Positions 47,601 to 58,949 of a stretch of 64,000 nucleotides of DNA are shown one piece after another. The stretch is from Malurus cyaneus samueli (Eukaryota > Chordata > Aves > Passeriformes > Maluridae). Both the position numbers and the translations under genes were made by a program. The stretch's first letter is position 1. The number at the start of each line of letters is the position of its first letter. The notes under the pieces were generated by a model that worked only from the letters and a program-made list of their open reading frames with translations, searched no databases and was not told the DNA's origin. The stretch is from NCBI GenBank assembly GCA_009741485.1, contig CM019227.1, positions 9,774,236-9,838,235 on the forward strand, in the 5' to 3' direction.

Positions 47601-50600
47601 TTTTATTTGCAGACTGATGTGACTAGGACATGATAAGTCACTAATTCTTCAGTGTGTCTGCTCGAACAAGAGCCTGGACTCTTATCTGCGCAGGGCTGGC
47701 AGTCAGGGAGATGTTAATTGGGATTTAATGTAGTGAACACAGCTCTGGACAAAGGCTGGTGCTGCTGCCATCCCTGGGGCGCTTGCTGGGTGCTGCGGGG
47801 AAGGGGCTGTGCCCACCTGGAGACCGGGAGTGGGGGGCATTTCTGTAGGGACAGGCTGGTGGCTTCTCCTGGCCGGACATGGCAGGGTGGACACAGTGGG
47901 GTGACCCCTCCAGGGGGCTGTGGGGTGGCTTTGGGAGAGCTCTGGCAGCAGGGCAGGCTGGAAGCGCTGTGTGCTGTGAAGGGCTGGTGTTAATGTGCAT
48001 TTCCTGGGATGTGCCGAGGAGCTGAGCAGGAGCTGAGCAGGAGCTGAGCAGGAGCTGAGCAGCCAGCCCCGGCACACTGTGGGTTCTGAAAGGATCTTGG
48101 CACCGGCGCTGGCGCGGCTGCGGGCAGGAGTGTGCGAGGCCTGGGGAGGAAAACATCCCAAGGCAGGAGTCTCTATTTTTAGCTGCAGAGTGCAAAAGCA
48201 CAGAGCTGCTGAGGAATTAATCGCCTGGCCTGGGAGATGGATGGTTGGGATTTTTCTCTGACGGGAAGGTGTTTGGGAAGAGGCAGAGGGAACCGTGTCG
48301 GGGTGTTTGGGCCACCCAGGTCTCCGTGTGATGCTGAGGCTGCACGGGGATGTCTCTGGTGGTGGCACAGCTGAGGAGGAGGAGGAGGAGGAGGAAGATC
48401 CCTGAATGTGATTCTCAGTGCCTGGGACAGCATGTCCAGCCACACCACCTCCAGCCCATGTCCCTGCCCCACTCTCCCCATTACAGAGTTTTCTGCGGGT
48501 TCCAGCACAGCATCAGACCATTCCCTCCCCTCTCCTGCAGGGAATGTGCTCCTGGAAGGGTTTTGCCCAGGCTGGAGCAGTGGGCTGGCTGTGTTCTCTG
48601 TAGAGGTGCCGATGGCCAGGCTGTGCTGCACCTGCTGCCCCAGGCTGTGTGGAGCAGGAGCTGCTTGGATTTTGAAGGTTTTTGGAGCACTGAGGGGGCA
48701 GAGTGGGGCTGCTCCTGGATCCCTGGCCTTGGCAATGGGCTGGGATGTCCCCGAGACGGGTGCTGTGCCTGGAGAGATACTGAGCACCGGGAGCTGCTCG
48801 CTGGCTGCGCATGTGTGGGAAAACATCAGGGTTTTAACGAGCAAATTTAATGCAGTGTCCTGCTGTTTTGGGCAGATTTCCATATCGATCCTTGATCTAT
48901 TTTTGCAGCCGCCGTCGGAGGTGGTGGCTATTTGTGTGTCTGCTATATCACAACTCATCCCATTTCCTCCTGGAGTGTTTGTGCTTGCAGGAGCTCCCTG
49001 GGCTTTGCGGGGTGGGGATTTGGATCCTGGGCTGGCCTTGGCACAGGGCTGGGCTGCTCCCACATCCCTTCAGCCAGTTCTCCTCTGCTGGGTTTCTCCT
49101 GGCTTCCTGAAATGCAGGATAACCCAATCCATCCCCCGCTCCTGGGTGGCCTGGCCCGGTGACACCACAACCTAATGACATTTCTGGGTGGCTGCACTGT
49201 CAATCCCACAGCTCATTACTGGCACTAATTAACTCTGTGCTGCCCCAGCGCCTGCACCTGCTTTGATCTATAGTCACTAAGGCCATTTATTCCCATTGTG
49301 ACAGGAACTTGCCCCTCCTCAGGCCCAGGAGATGTCTCCAAGGGTCAATAATGACATTTGGGGGTTTCTTTTCCATGGTTAAAGGGGAGCAGCCTTGCTC
49401 AAGGGATGCTCAGGTGGGTGCTCCTGGGCAGCACCACTGGAGCCAGCACCCATCACAGCTCCGGGGAGCAGGGGTGGGGGTTCCTGCCTGGAGCCTGAGA
49501 GGTGTCAGTGAGCAGCTTCCCATTTGTCCAGTCGATTGTGAAGCAAATTGATCCATGTATCCAATTTAACTTAAAAGGCTTTAATTAATGAGTTCATGCG
49601 TGTAAGAGCTGGGAGAGGCCGGGCTCTCAGTGCTGATGCTGGGTCGTGCTGCAGCTCCAGTGGCACTCTGGCACTTGGGGATGTGCCAGTTGCTCCCAGT
49701 GGGGTTCGCTGGCACGGTGGGGACCCTGTGACCCGAGGGAATGGCATTTGGTGGGGCGGCAGCACCGTGTTGGTGTGGGAGCAGCGTCTGTGCACGTTCC
49801 AGGAGCAGCACGGTCTCGCTCCATCACCTTCCCCTCCCTCCCTCCTGCTCCCGGGCCGTGGGATGGTGCCAGGGCTGCAGCCAGCGGGGCCTGGCTGTGT
49901 GTTAATGTTGCTCCTAATTGACGACCATCTGCACTTGGTAATTTAATTTCTCCTGCATCTGCAAGGTTCCAACTTTGTTTATCTGATGTCCTGAAGATTA
50001 TTTAACTTCGGAGCATCGTGTTTGTCCGCCCCAGGCACCACAGGCATTCCAGTGCGGTCCCTTCTAGACAAGATTTTAATAACGCTTGTACCGCCCCAGG
50101 AAAAAGGACACATAAAAACTGAAATTGGGAAGGGCGACAGCAGAGCTGAGGTGCAGGGATGGTTTTCCTGCCCAAATTGTGGCAGGAGGCTGCTGGGAGC
50201 ATTACCTCTGTTCTGACAAACGGGGTGAGATGAGGAAGGAGCCCTGAGCAGCACAGCCCCTCCCTCTCCAGCAGAGCTGGCAGCACATTTCACGTCTCAG
50301 TGCATTGACACACGGCGTCTTTTGTCTTTGGATGCTTATTACAATCTCAGCCCCCAGCTGTGCCTTGGAAGGGCTGACAGGAGGGAATTGAGGCAGCTCC
50401 TTAAAGAAAATAATAATAATATTTGGAAGCTCGAAAGTCACTTAACTGCGGTATGGGGGGAGACCTGGGCATCTGGTTCATCTGAGCCCCGCTGGTGTGT
50501 GCTGCTGCAGCAGCCCCTGCTCTTTCCCAGCCCAGCTCTTGCCTTTCCCACCCTGCCCTTCCCACCTTCTGCTTGGCTTCTTCACCAGTGTTCTGCAGAG

Positions 50601-53600
50601 GAGCCACCCGTGCTAGGGAGCAGGCAGGGGTCATGGAATCCTGGAGTGGTTTGGTGCGGAAGGGACCTTAATCATCATCCCTGCATGGGGAGGGACACCT
50701 TCCAACCCAGAGTGCTCAGCCAGTCCAACCTGGCCTTGGGCACTCCAGAGATCCAGGGGCAGCCACAGCTTCTCTGGGCGCTCTTCTTTGGGGTGCAGGC
50801 AGGGATGCAGGCAGGAGGGATGCTCTGGGTGGCTCTGGCTGTGTCTCCTGCCTGCAGGAGCACTTCCACAGCTTCTCACCCTGGAACCCTGCTCTGTCCC
50901 ACACCCGGACCCCAGGAAATCCATTTCTTCATCTAACCTGGTCCAGCAGCAGCTGAATCAATGTGCAGACTTTAATTGGGTCTAAGCATTTACCTCCCTA
51001 AAATATAGGTCAGCCGTAATTAGTGTGACTCCTGTTGCTGCCGGCTCCGTGTTAATTAACTCCTGAAGTGGAGGTCAGTTCATGTGGGGCACCTTTGGAG
51101 CTTCAGCTTTTGTGGCTGCTCACCAGATGCTTCAAGGTGGCTTTGGCCTCGATGATCCATGCTCAGGGCTGGGGCTGTGTTCTCCATGATGGTCTGTCAG
51201 CCTTGGAGCATGGCCGCTTTGGGGACATGGCCATGTCCCTGGGCACAGCCACGTACTCTGAACTGGAGGTGTTTGTGTGGCCATGGGGAGGGCGTGCTGG
51301 TTTTAACCTGATGCTTCTGGTGTCCTTGTCCCTTGTCCCATCCATCACACCAAGTGTCTCATCCTCTTGTGCTGAGATTTGGGGCCGATGGCAAAACACA
51401 GCACCTTTCCTTCCTCTGCAGTGCCTGGCATGGCATCCCTGACACAGTCCCTGACAGGTGGTGCTGGAAACTGGGAATGGTGTTTGGAATGGCACTGTGC
51501 CAGGACAGAGCCTGCGGGATGTGCCAGTGGGATTGTGCCAGGACAGAGCCTGCAGGATGTGCCTGTGGGGTGGATCTCCTGCAGAATATGCATCTGCTGT
51601 GTCTCACCTGTGGCCCAGGTGCTGGGCAGGGCTGTTCTCCATCCTCTGGGGATGATGTGAAGGTGCAGCTCAGTGTCGTTTGCTGTGGCAGTGGTCCCAT
51701 CCTGGGGACAGCTCTGTCCCTCCTCACCTGGAGGCCCCAGATCCAGGAGCACTTTGTGACAATAATGATCCTGGGTTTTAGGCTCTTCAAGCCTTCAGCA
51801 GCGCTGCTGTCACATCCTGGGAAAGGCTCAGCTCCACGTGCAGGGAGCCCTAAATGCTTGTCCAGCTCCCTGAGCCCCAGCTTCTCCCCAAGTGCTTCCC
51901 AGCTTCCCCACCCCACTCCCTGGCAGCCTATTTTTACAGCTCCGGGGCTGTGAATCACTTCTCTCCCCCATCTCAGTCGCTGCCTTTGAAGGTATTTATA
52001 AACCTCGGCCGTCTCCCTGTGCCTGCCTGAGCAGACGGAGGATTCAGCGCTCCGGCTCGCTCCTGCCCTCTCCTCCTGGCCGGATCCTTGTGGAGATGTG
52101 CAGGAGGTGAAGTGCTTCCTCTGCCCTTGTTAAAACCATCAGTGGAGAGCCTCGCCAGCACCTGAAGGGGTGCTGAACAGTGTGGGATGTGCAGGGCTGG
52201 ATCTTGGCAAAGGTCTGGTGGCACTGGAGTGGCTGGTGGTGTGTCCAGTGCTGGGGGTGGATGAGCCAGGGCTGAGTTGGAGCCCAGCTGGGGTCAGGGC
52301 AGCCTTGGCCATCTCATGGCCATGTGACGAGGGAGATGGGAGCACCCCAAACCAGCTCCAGAGCAAATGGAGGAAATGGGATTTAAATTATCACTGGAGC
52401 AGCCACCAGCTGCCTCATCCCACTGCTGTGCTGTTCCCTGGCCATGTTTTCAGCACGTCCCAGTGATTACTGTGCTAATTCCTATGGATCTGGCGAGCAA
52501 ATTAATCTCTTCTCTGCTCCTTCCCCTGGGACCGCTGCTCTGTAGGCTTGCATTCCTTGACTGTTTGGAGAGGCTGGTGTGGATTGCTGGGGTGGTGGCT
52601 GCTCTGGGACACACCCAGGATCTGTCTCGAGCCACCCTGAGGGGCACTGATGGGCTCCCACATGAGCTCCCAGCTCTGCCAGGACATCCTTCCACAGAAA
52701 GTGACTGTGGAGAAAACCCCATGTGGAGGGGCACTGCCCCCTCTCCTCTTCTGTTCCGCCTTTCCTAAAACCAAGCAAAACAGTGGGGAAAAAAGTCCTG
52801 AGAGATAAACCGGGAGGAAAACAAGTCCAAGAGTCAGGAGCAGGATTTATTTTTCATTTGCTGGCTGGATGTGGGGTGGCTGGCTCTGTCTTTTGAAGGC
52901 CGTTAAGGTGGGATGCTGGTGTTCATTAGTTTATGGCCAGAGGTCTCCAGCCTGAGCTGGGCTTGGCACCGCCAGGGTTTTGGTACCCAAAGAGATGCAA
53001 CTTGTGCTGATACAGGGAGAGATCCTCTGGCTGGGCCATGGTGCAAATGGCTCTGCAGGTGCTGGGACTGACAGATGAGAGTTTAAAAAGCAGGAGAGGG
53101 GATCAGCCTAAGGGTTTGGGGCAAACACTGACTAGGGTGGGGGCTGGCTGTGTCTCCCTGGGCATCCTGCAGTCACGCTCACCCCTCACCCCTGTTTCCA
53201 TTCTCTTTCAGAACAAGGTGCTGACGGTGGATGGAGTGAAGGTGAAGCTGCAGGTACGTCCCCATGGCTCTGGGAGCATCTCCCTTGCTGCTTTGGGTGT
53301 TCAGAGCTGGATGAAGTCCCTTGGCAGAGGGCCATTCCCAAAATGGGGCCCCATCTCTGCCCTTTGTGGTTGTGTCTCCTGCCCTGCGACAGCCTTAGAG
53401 ACCCTTCTGGCTGCTCTGTCACCTTGGCAGAGTCCTGCTCAGGCCTGGGGGCTGTTCTGGCCACAGTGATGCCCATCCCAGCCCTGCTGCCTCCCTGCTG
53501 CTCTGTGCCCCTGCAGCCAGAGCTGCTCCAGCCCCCGAGACCCAATGGTTCCTCGGAGCTCTTTGCCCAGAGCTTGGTAACACCATTAGCACAGATCCTC

Positions 53601-56600
53601 CAGGCAGCAGCGTGCACTCTGCAAACCTCCTGCTGCATTAAGGACTGATAAATCACATTAGAGGGTCCCCATGCATCTATCTGCTCCATGGATTTTCTGA
53701 TTAAGGGCCGTGTTTGGGGCCCTTGGCCACATCGTGTCCCCACGCTGAGGAGCGGGAAGATGCTGCTTCCATATTTATTCCTATTAATGTCCCTGGCAGC
53801 AAAAGCTGGAGAAGTTTCCTGGGGCTGCACCGTGCCAGCTGGGCTGGTTTTGGTGTTGGTTTTGGTGGGTTGTGGTCAGGTCTGATCCCTCTACTCCCCT
53901 CTGTCTTCCAGATCTGGGACACGGCCGGGCAGGAGCGCTTCCGCAGCGTCACCCACGCCTACTACCGGGATGCCCACGGTAAGAACAGCCAACTCAGCTC
54001 TCGGGGAGCTCTGAGCTGCCACTCCAGCCCAGGTGAGTCAGGAATCACTGGAGTGGTTTTCCACGGGAAGCAGCTGCCGTGGATGGAGCAGGCTCTGCAA
54101 ATACCGGCAGTGTGAGGGGTTGCTGGATTTTAGTGTGTTGTTCTGTATCTCACAGCAGGGACCTCATGTCCGCAGCTGTGACCTCCCACAGGCACCTTGC
54201 AGAGTGTTTTAAGCCATGGACTTAGCTTGGCACTGGCACTAATGCCCTGTCCCTCTCTCCACAGCCCTGCTCCTGCTCTACGATGTCACCAACAAAGCGT
54301 CCTTCGACAATATCCAGGTACAGCAGCACCCTGGGCCCTCCTGCTGTCAGTCGCTCGTGTGTGATGGGCTGGGTTCATACAGGAGGAGGTGTTGTGTTGG
54401 AGATGGGAGCTGTGGTCCCTGGCAGAAGGGCAGTGGTTACTGCTGAGCACCTGCAAGGACAGGGAGGGGACAGGCAGAGAAGGTTTTCCCTTTCGCAGCA
54501 AATAAAACGGTGATGGATTCACAGCTCCAGCCAATTAACGCTGTGTAATTACAGCACTGGCAGAGAACTTGCTGCAGAAGCTGGGCACGGTAGCTGAGCA
54601 TGGGAGCTTTCCCCAGCGAGCTGCTCCCTCATCCCTCTCTGCTCCTTCAGGGCACAGTCGTTTGGGGCTGGGCACCTCATTTAGTCCAAACCTGGCAGGG
54701 AGAGGGTCACATCACCTCCCAGCCCACTGCCCTTCCTGCCAGCTTTGGAGGGGTGTTGGTGCCCGAGTTTGCCTCCTCCCCTGGGTCCTTCAGGGCTGCT
54801 GGGGAGCAGTGCTGGGGCAGAGGGCTCTCCAAGCTGGCAGAGGGGGACTCAGGACACACGGGCACTCAGTGTCCCCTCCCTTCACCCCACTGGCCCCATG
54901 TGGCTGCTGGGGGCCACCTGTGCCAGCCCTGGCAGGGCACGTCCCAACCCGGGGAGCAATTATCCCTGACTGGACTGGATGTAATTGCTTGTGTCCCGGC
55001 CATGAGAACACCGTGTGCATCTGTGGGGAGCAGCTGTGCCTGCACCAACACCCTGTGTCGTGGCGCCACCAACACCCCACCGCTGTCATGTGTCACACCA
55101 GCTCCTGGGCTCCCACAGCCCCTGATCCCCTCGGCCTGGAGCTCTCCTGCTCCCGAGCATCCTTCCCTTGGCAGGGAGCAGGGATCAGCAGGGATCACTA
55201 GGGACCACTGGGGATCACTGGGAATCACTGTGAGCCCAGCCACAGCACTGGAGACAGCAAGCAGCTGCTCACCCCACGGGAGTTTACAGGGTTTACAGGG
55301 AATTAGGGCAGGTTTGATTAGATTAGGCTGGATTAGAGCGCAGGGAAGTCACCCCATGGCTCTGGGAGGCCGGTTCAGGTGCCTGCCGGGATCAGTGTGC
55401 TTGGCATGGGGGCAGCACATGCAGGACATGGGTACAGGGCACATCCTGGAGCCACTGCTCTGCCTTGTCCTCCAAAAGGAGGTGCAGTCTGAATGTCCCA
55501 GCCAAGGGGGAATGGGGGTCAAAGCCCTGCAAGTGCCTGTGGGCATACAGAACAGACAGTGGGGGCAGGAGGCTGCTGTTACCCTGGGAAATGGGGATCT
55601 GGCAGCGGCCAAAGTGGGTCCCCCAGGGCTTGGGGATACCTCCTTGTTGACAGGGATCATCTCTGGAACATCACATCCCTGGCATGGCTTGGGATGGCAA
55701 CATTGCCTGCAGAGGGTGTCCATGCCCCCATCACTCCTGTTCTCCTCCTCCTCCTGGAGCTGTTGCCAACCTGTCTCTTTGGCTGTGTCCCTCCAGGCCT
55801 GGCTGACAGAGATCCATGAATATGCACAGCAGGATGTGGTCCTCATGTTGCTGGGAAACAAGGTGAGCCTGGCCCCAGGGCTTTGCCGGAGCCTCCTCTT
55901 CCTCCCACACTGGAGCCATGGGCAGGGAGCCTGGCAGGGCATAAGGGGACAGGGAGGTACCTACTGGTGACCTTCCAGATGACCACAAACTGCTCTTTGT
56001 CATTTCTGTTGCAGGTGGATTCAGCCCAGGACAGAGTGGTGAAAAGGGAAGATGGAGAGAAACTTGCTAAGGTAGGGGAGATACCTGAGGATATGGCTAC
56101 CTGGAGACCAGTGTGACCCTAAACACACCTGGGGGCACTTGGCTGTTTTTCCCTTGTCATGCTCTCCCCTTCCTCCTCATTTGTTCTTCTTCCACTAAGT
56201 TTCCACTATCACTACTTCTTTGTCCTCAAAAATTACTCCCTGGGAGCCCTTGGGAACATGCTTGGTGACATTCCTGACACCACTGTGTCTCGTCCCACAG
56301 GAGTATGGAGTGCCCTTCATGGAGACCAGTGCCAAAAGTGGCCTCAATGTGGAATTAGCGTTCACAGCCATCGCAAAGTAAGTGACCAGAGCACTGGCCA
56401 TGCCATTGGGGGAACATTAGCAGTGTCGAGGCCATGCTGAGTTCAACTGAGCTGGGCAAGGCAGCTTAGAATCACAGAATCCTGGAATGGTTTGGGTTGG
56501 ATGGGATCTTAAAGCCCATCCAGTTCCATCCCCTGCGATGGGAAGGGACACCTTAAACTATCCCAGGATGCTCCAAGCCCCAACCAGTCTGGCTTTGGAC

Positions 56601-56947
56601 AATTCCAGGGATCCATGGACAGCCACAGCTTCTCTGGGCACCCTGTGCCATGGCTTCAGCACTCTCACAGGGAAGAATTCCTTCCCAATAATCCCATTTT
56701 ACCCTGCCCTGTCAGTGTGAAGCCATTCCCTTTTGCCCTGTCCCTCCATGCTCTTGTCCAAACTCCCTCTCCAGCTTCTTCCAGAAAAAAATCTCTCCCT
56801 GCCAGAAGCAGCAGCATGAGAATAACACCTTTCCCCTTTCCCAGGGAGCTGAAGCATAGGTCCATGAAGCTACCCAACGAGCCCAAATTCAAGCTCCATG
56901 ACTACGTGAAGAAGGAAGTGCGAGGCTCAGGCTGCTGCAGGTCCTAA
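32456..56947 (+). CDS. RAB26: RAB26, Ras-related small GTPase of secretory vesicles (9 coding exons)
   Basis: RAB26 is a membrane-bound GTPase of regulated exocytosis and synaptic or secretory vesicles, also linked to autophagy of vesicles. Joining 32,456-32,657, 35,063-35,173, 53,212-53,253, 53,912-53,978, 54,265-54,317, 55,797-55,862, 56,015-56,071, 56,301-56,377 and 56,845-56,947 gives about 258 residues (human 256). All nucleotide-binding motifs are present: GDSGVGKT (exon 2), switch [15 protein letters not shown] (exon 4), NK/VD across exons 6 and 7, and ETSAK (exon 8). The end is GSGCCRS, a dual-cysteine geranylgeranylation signal. [13 protein letters not shown] with DGVKVKLQ and NKASFDNIQ separate it from RAB37. 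Every intron is GT-AG and all phases agree except exon 1, which carries one extra base. Intron 2 is 18 kb. Confidence 0.95.
32658..35062 (+). other. RAB26: RAB26 intron 1
   Basis: A 2.4-kb intron bounded by gtgcgg and ctggcag. It contains an 8-bp tgcatccc array at its 5' end (32,782-32,835) and otherwise unique, GC-rich sequence in which I see no further gene. Confidence 0.85.
32782..32835. repeat. 8-bp tandem repeat (tgcatccc)
   Basis: About six copies of tgcatccc with single-base variants (tgcgtccc, tgtatccc), immediately inside RAB26 intron 1. Confidence 0.85.
35063..35173 (+). CDS. RAB26: RAB26 exon 2 (P-loop and switch I)
   Basis: 37 codons from [12 protein letters not shown] to STVGIDFR, between acceptor ctggcag and donor gtaagt. 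It holds the P-loop lysine and threonine that bind GTP phosphate and magnesium, and the switch I threonine. It differs from human at one visible place (LAGS for LAGT). Confidence 0.97.
36490..36860. promoter_or_regulatory. Candidate conserved non-coding element in RAB26 intron 2
   Basis: An AT-rich, non-repetitive block stands out from its GC-rich surroundings. It contains 'ttattactgattgcagtgat', 'cttattgattagcgcgctga' and 'agggttaatttacttc', rich in homeodomain-type TAAT/ATTA cores, with no coding frame. Conservation itself cannot be seen from one sequence. Confidence 0.3.
39022..39455. repeat. 23-bp minisatellite, about 18 copies
   Basis: Head-to-tail units of gggcacagggaatgtttcctttt with substitutions (for example 'ggctgtttc', 'gtgtcattt') and a few shortened copies. 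The 23-bp period is exact for the first copies (39,022; 39,045; 39,068). Since 23 is not a multiple of three, stop-free frames run through it on both strands, giving misleading open frames. Confidence 0.95.
40490..40548 (+). repeat. CR1 LINE terminal fragment
   Basis: 'ttggaactggatgacctcta' then 'aggtcccttccaaccc' and 'accattctgtgtttctg', the sense CR1 end. Confidence 0.85.
40660..40835 (+). repeat. CR1 LINE 3' fragment
   Basis: 'aggccaggctggatgggatt', 'gacctggtctagtgggaatg' and 'agggtcccttccaaccc' in sense order. Confidence 0.85.
46366..46400 (-). repeat. CR1 LINE terminal scrap
   Basis: 'cctagaatcgtttaggtt' followed by 'agaaaagacctaaagg', the last 35 or so bases of an antisense CR1. Confidence 0.6.
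46822..47115. repeat. Pentanucleotide-type array (catcc/ccatc)
   Basis: About 290 bases built almost only from catcc, with interspersed 'ccatggatc' and 'catacccatc' variants. It sits in RAB26 intron 2. It is open in several frames because no stop can form from the motif, and no protein is implied. Confidence 0.95.
48017..48062. repeat. 11-bp tandem repeat (gctgagcagga)
   Basis: Four near-perfect copies in RAB26 intron 2. A short gga/gag run lies 310 bases further on (about 48,373-48,395). Confidence 0.85.
50632..50940 (-). repeat. CR1 LINE 3' fragment
   Basis: Antisense: 'tcatggaatcctggagtgg', 'aacctggccttgggcactcc', 'cacagcttctctgggcgc', ending around 'ccatttcttcatctaacc'. Confidence 0.8.
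53212..53253 (+). CDS. RAB26: RAB26 exon 3
   Basis: Fourteen codons, [14 protein letters not shown], phase 0 at both ends, between ttctctttcag and gtacgt. Human has [14 protein letters not shown]. Confidence 0.97.
53912..53978 (+). CDS. RAB26: RAB26 exon 4 (switch II)
   Basis: [20 protein letters not shown] then AH plus one base, from gtcttccag to gtaaga. It contains the catalytic glutamine of WDTAGQE. Human RAB26 has M where this has the initial I. Confidence 0.97.
54265..54317 (+). CDS. RAB26: RAB26 exon 5
   Basis: Completes the split alanine codon and encodes [17 protein letters not shown], from ctctccacag to gtacag. Confidence 0.97.
55797..55862 (+). CDS. RAB26: RAB26 exon 6
   Basis: 22 codons, starting [13 protein letters not shown] and ending MLLGNK, the first half of the guanine-specificity NKxD motif. 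Acceptor ccctccag, donor gtgagc. Confidence 0.97.
56015..56071 (+). CDS. RAB26: RAB26 exon 7
   Basis: 19 codons, [19 protein letters not shown]. The leading VD finishes NKVD. Acceptor tgttgcag, donor gtaggg. Confidence 0.97.
56301..56377 (+). CDS. RAB26: RAB26 exon 8
   Basis: [20 protein letters not shown] then FTAIA plus two bases, with the ETSAK guanine-contact motif. Acceptor gtcccacag, donor gtaagt at 56,378; the lysine codon is split 2/1 with exon 9. Confidence 0.97.
56468..56785 (-). repeat. CR1 LINE 3' fragment in RAB26 intron 8
   Basis: Antisense CR1, 'agaatcacagaatcctgg' through 'ggatgctccaagccccaac', 'cacagcttctctgggcac' and 'gtgaagccattcccttttg'. It fills most of the 467-bp intron and ends about 60 bases before the exon 9 acceptor. 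Confidence 0.9.
56845..56947 (+). CDS. RAB26: RAB26 exon 9 (C-terminus with CC prenylation motif)
   Basis: From acceptor ttcccag: [16 protein letters not shown], then [17 protein letters not shown] and TAA at 56,945-56,947. The paired cysteines two residues from the end are the Rab geranylgeranylation site. Human ends CCRP. Confidence 0.97.
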
Positions 56948-58870
56948 CAGGTGTTTGTACAGAGACTCAGGCCCGCGGGCAGTGTGTGCATGTCTGTCTG
57001 TCGTGTCTGTGTCTGCCCCGAAGGCCAGCTGAGACCAGGGCAAAGGAGCAGCAGGAAAAGCTCTCTTGGATTCTGCAGCCCTGTCTCACCCATCAGCTCC
57101 AGCTCCCGTGGCTGGCATTCCCACCTGGCTCGCAGGTGGGAGGTGGGTGTTTGGGAAGGGGCTGGGGTCTCCTTCTGTGCCTGCTCTGTGAGGCTGCTGT
57201 AACCTTCCTGAGAGCCAGGGTGTGACGCAGGGGAACCAACACCTTCTCCAAGCCCAGGACGAAAAAAGTCCTGAATTCTTTCTGGGTAGGAGAAAGTCCT
57301 GAATTCCCTTTTCTTTCCTTGTGTACATGGAATTCAGCTGTGAGAGTCCTGGCCTGGGGTGTGCAGGAAGGGTGTTTTAAGGCAGCCAATTTTGTAGTTG
57401 TTTCTGTCTGTCCATCCCTGTGAGGTGGGATACACTTCCACAATGAGGGATTCTGCTGTTCCTGCAAAGACAGAGCTTGGCTGTCTGTCCGAGTGAGCTC
57501 CTGCACACTTGACTGTGTACAGAGATTTCTCAATGTTCATCTCTTCAGGAAAGGCTCTGGTTCTCCCCCTTCTGCTGTTTCTAGTACTTTGAGAAGAAAC
57601 CTAATGTATTGCAGCTTATTCTAAATACCTTCCTGTAAGTGTGATGGTGTTTTCAGACTGCAACAACGCTTTGATATCTTCAAAGTTCTCCTGGGCAGCT
57701 CTTTCTTTTCACCGCAGAGAGCTGGGGGGAAGCTGCAGGCAGTGATTTTACAGGCTGCAAACTCCTGCCAGCTCTCTTCAAGGGCCTCCTCACCCCTTTG
57801 GTCTGTGTCAGGCTTTTGGCTGTTTTTTTGTCAAGCTGCACTTCTAAGTACAAATTTGAATCTCGATGAAGTGTTTGGCCTTTGGCAATTTTTCCCTTTG
57901 AAAACTCCACGCACACATCAGCAGGTGCCTGCCGCACTGAGCCTTGGTGGCCTCTTCAAATGAAATAAAATAACCCATCCTTTGCCCTCCAGCCAGTGCC
58001 AGCCCCCTCAGCAGCTGACTCAGATGCCCCCACCCCTCATTTTGGCTCAAGCACCACCTTCCTGACCGGCATAAGGAGCCTTTGCAGCTCCTATTTAAAT
58101 TTTAAAATCACTTGTGGAAAACCCATTCCTGCAGGAGTGTTTGCATTCCTGGCAAACCCTGCTGCCAGTCCCTTAGGAGCAGCCAGGTGAGCTCTGTGAT
58201 GGGGGGGCTGTCAGGGGCTCCCTCATCCCAATAATTTGGTTTTGTGTGGGGTAGGATCAGCCTGGCAGAGGCCAGGAACAGCTCTGCCCTTGGAGCAGCA
58301 ACAGCCCCATCCCAAGGTGACAAGAAATCTCCCCAAAAGCAAAACTTAGGATTCGTAATGGGTTAGGATTCCTAATGCCAGGTTGCTGCCTTCCCTCTCC
58401 CTCACAGACTGGCATCTGCCTGGGAGACAAAGCTGACAATTGGTCACTTCCTGTTCAGTGTGGGTCCAAAACCAGCTAAAACTTTAAATGAGGAAGATGT
58501 AAATGTTTCCCTTTGGAGCACAACTCTGCTACAGCAGAGACCTCACAGCCATGTTTGTGGTTTAGACCCAAACTGAGCAGGCTCAGCCCCTCTCCCCCAG
58601 TCACCAGTTCCCAGTGTGGAACTGTTTTCCCAGTGCCTGCACAGTGGCCTGGCCCCAAAGCCCCTCCTCATGGTCATTTGGGATTTTTCCATGGGCCTTT
58701 GCTGCCACCACGTGGAATTGCTCAGTGCAGCGTTAATTATTCGAGTTAATTGTTCAGTGCATCCAGCCATGTGCAAGGACTCGGCCTCACCTGCAACATC
58801 CCATTTCCGCTGGCTCTTGTTTACAGCTTTTGGTTCATTCCTGTTAATAAAATTTTTTAATAATCTCCCT
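56948..58870 (+). other. RAB26: RAB26 3' UTR with two candidate poly(A) signals
   Basis: Unique sequence with no coding signal follows the stop. Canonical aataaa hexamers occur at 57,964-57,969 (about 1.0 kb after the stop) and at 58,846-58,851, the latter followed by a T-rich stretch. Either could end the transcript. Confidence 0.6.
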
Positions 58871-58949
58871 GGCTACAGTGGTGTTTCGACTGTCTAAATA
58901 CACAGCACTGCCACTCAAATAGTTCAGCACAGCCTTGAACCCACCTGGA

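Larger units (their letters stand above)
35174..53211 (+). other. RAB26: RAB26 intron 2 (18 kb)
   Basis: Bounded by gtaagt and tctttcag. It contains a 23-bp minisatellite (39.0-39.5 kb), a ccatc/catcc array (46.8-47.1 kb), an 11-bp repeat (48.0 kb), CR1 scraps (40.5, 40.7, 46.4 and 50.6 kb) and AT-rich unique blocks at about 36.5, 37.5, 42.2, 44.8, 49.5, 49.9 and 51.0 kb that look like candidate conserved non-coding elements. I see no nested gene. Confidence 0.8.

Noticed and set aside
54600..55970. 456-codon open frame across RAB26 introns 5 and 6
   Set aside because: It contains RAB26 exon 6 in frame, but the rest lies outside the spliced message, with no similarity to a domain and no codon-like composition.
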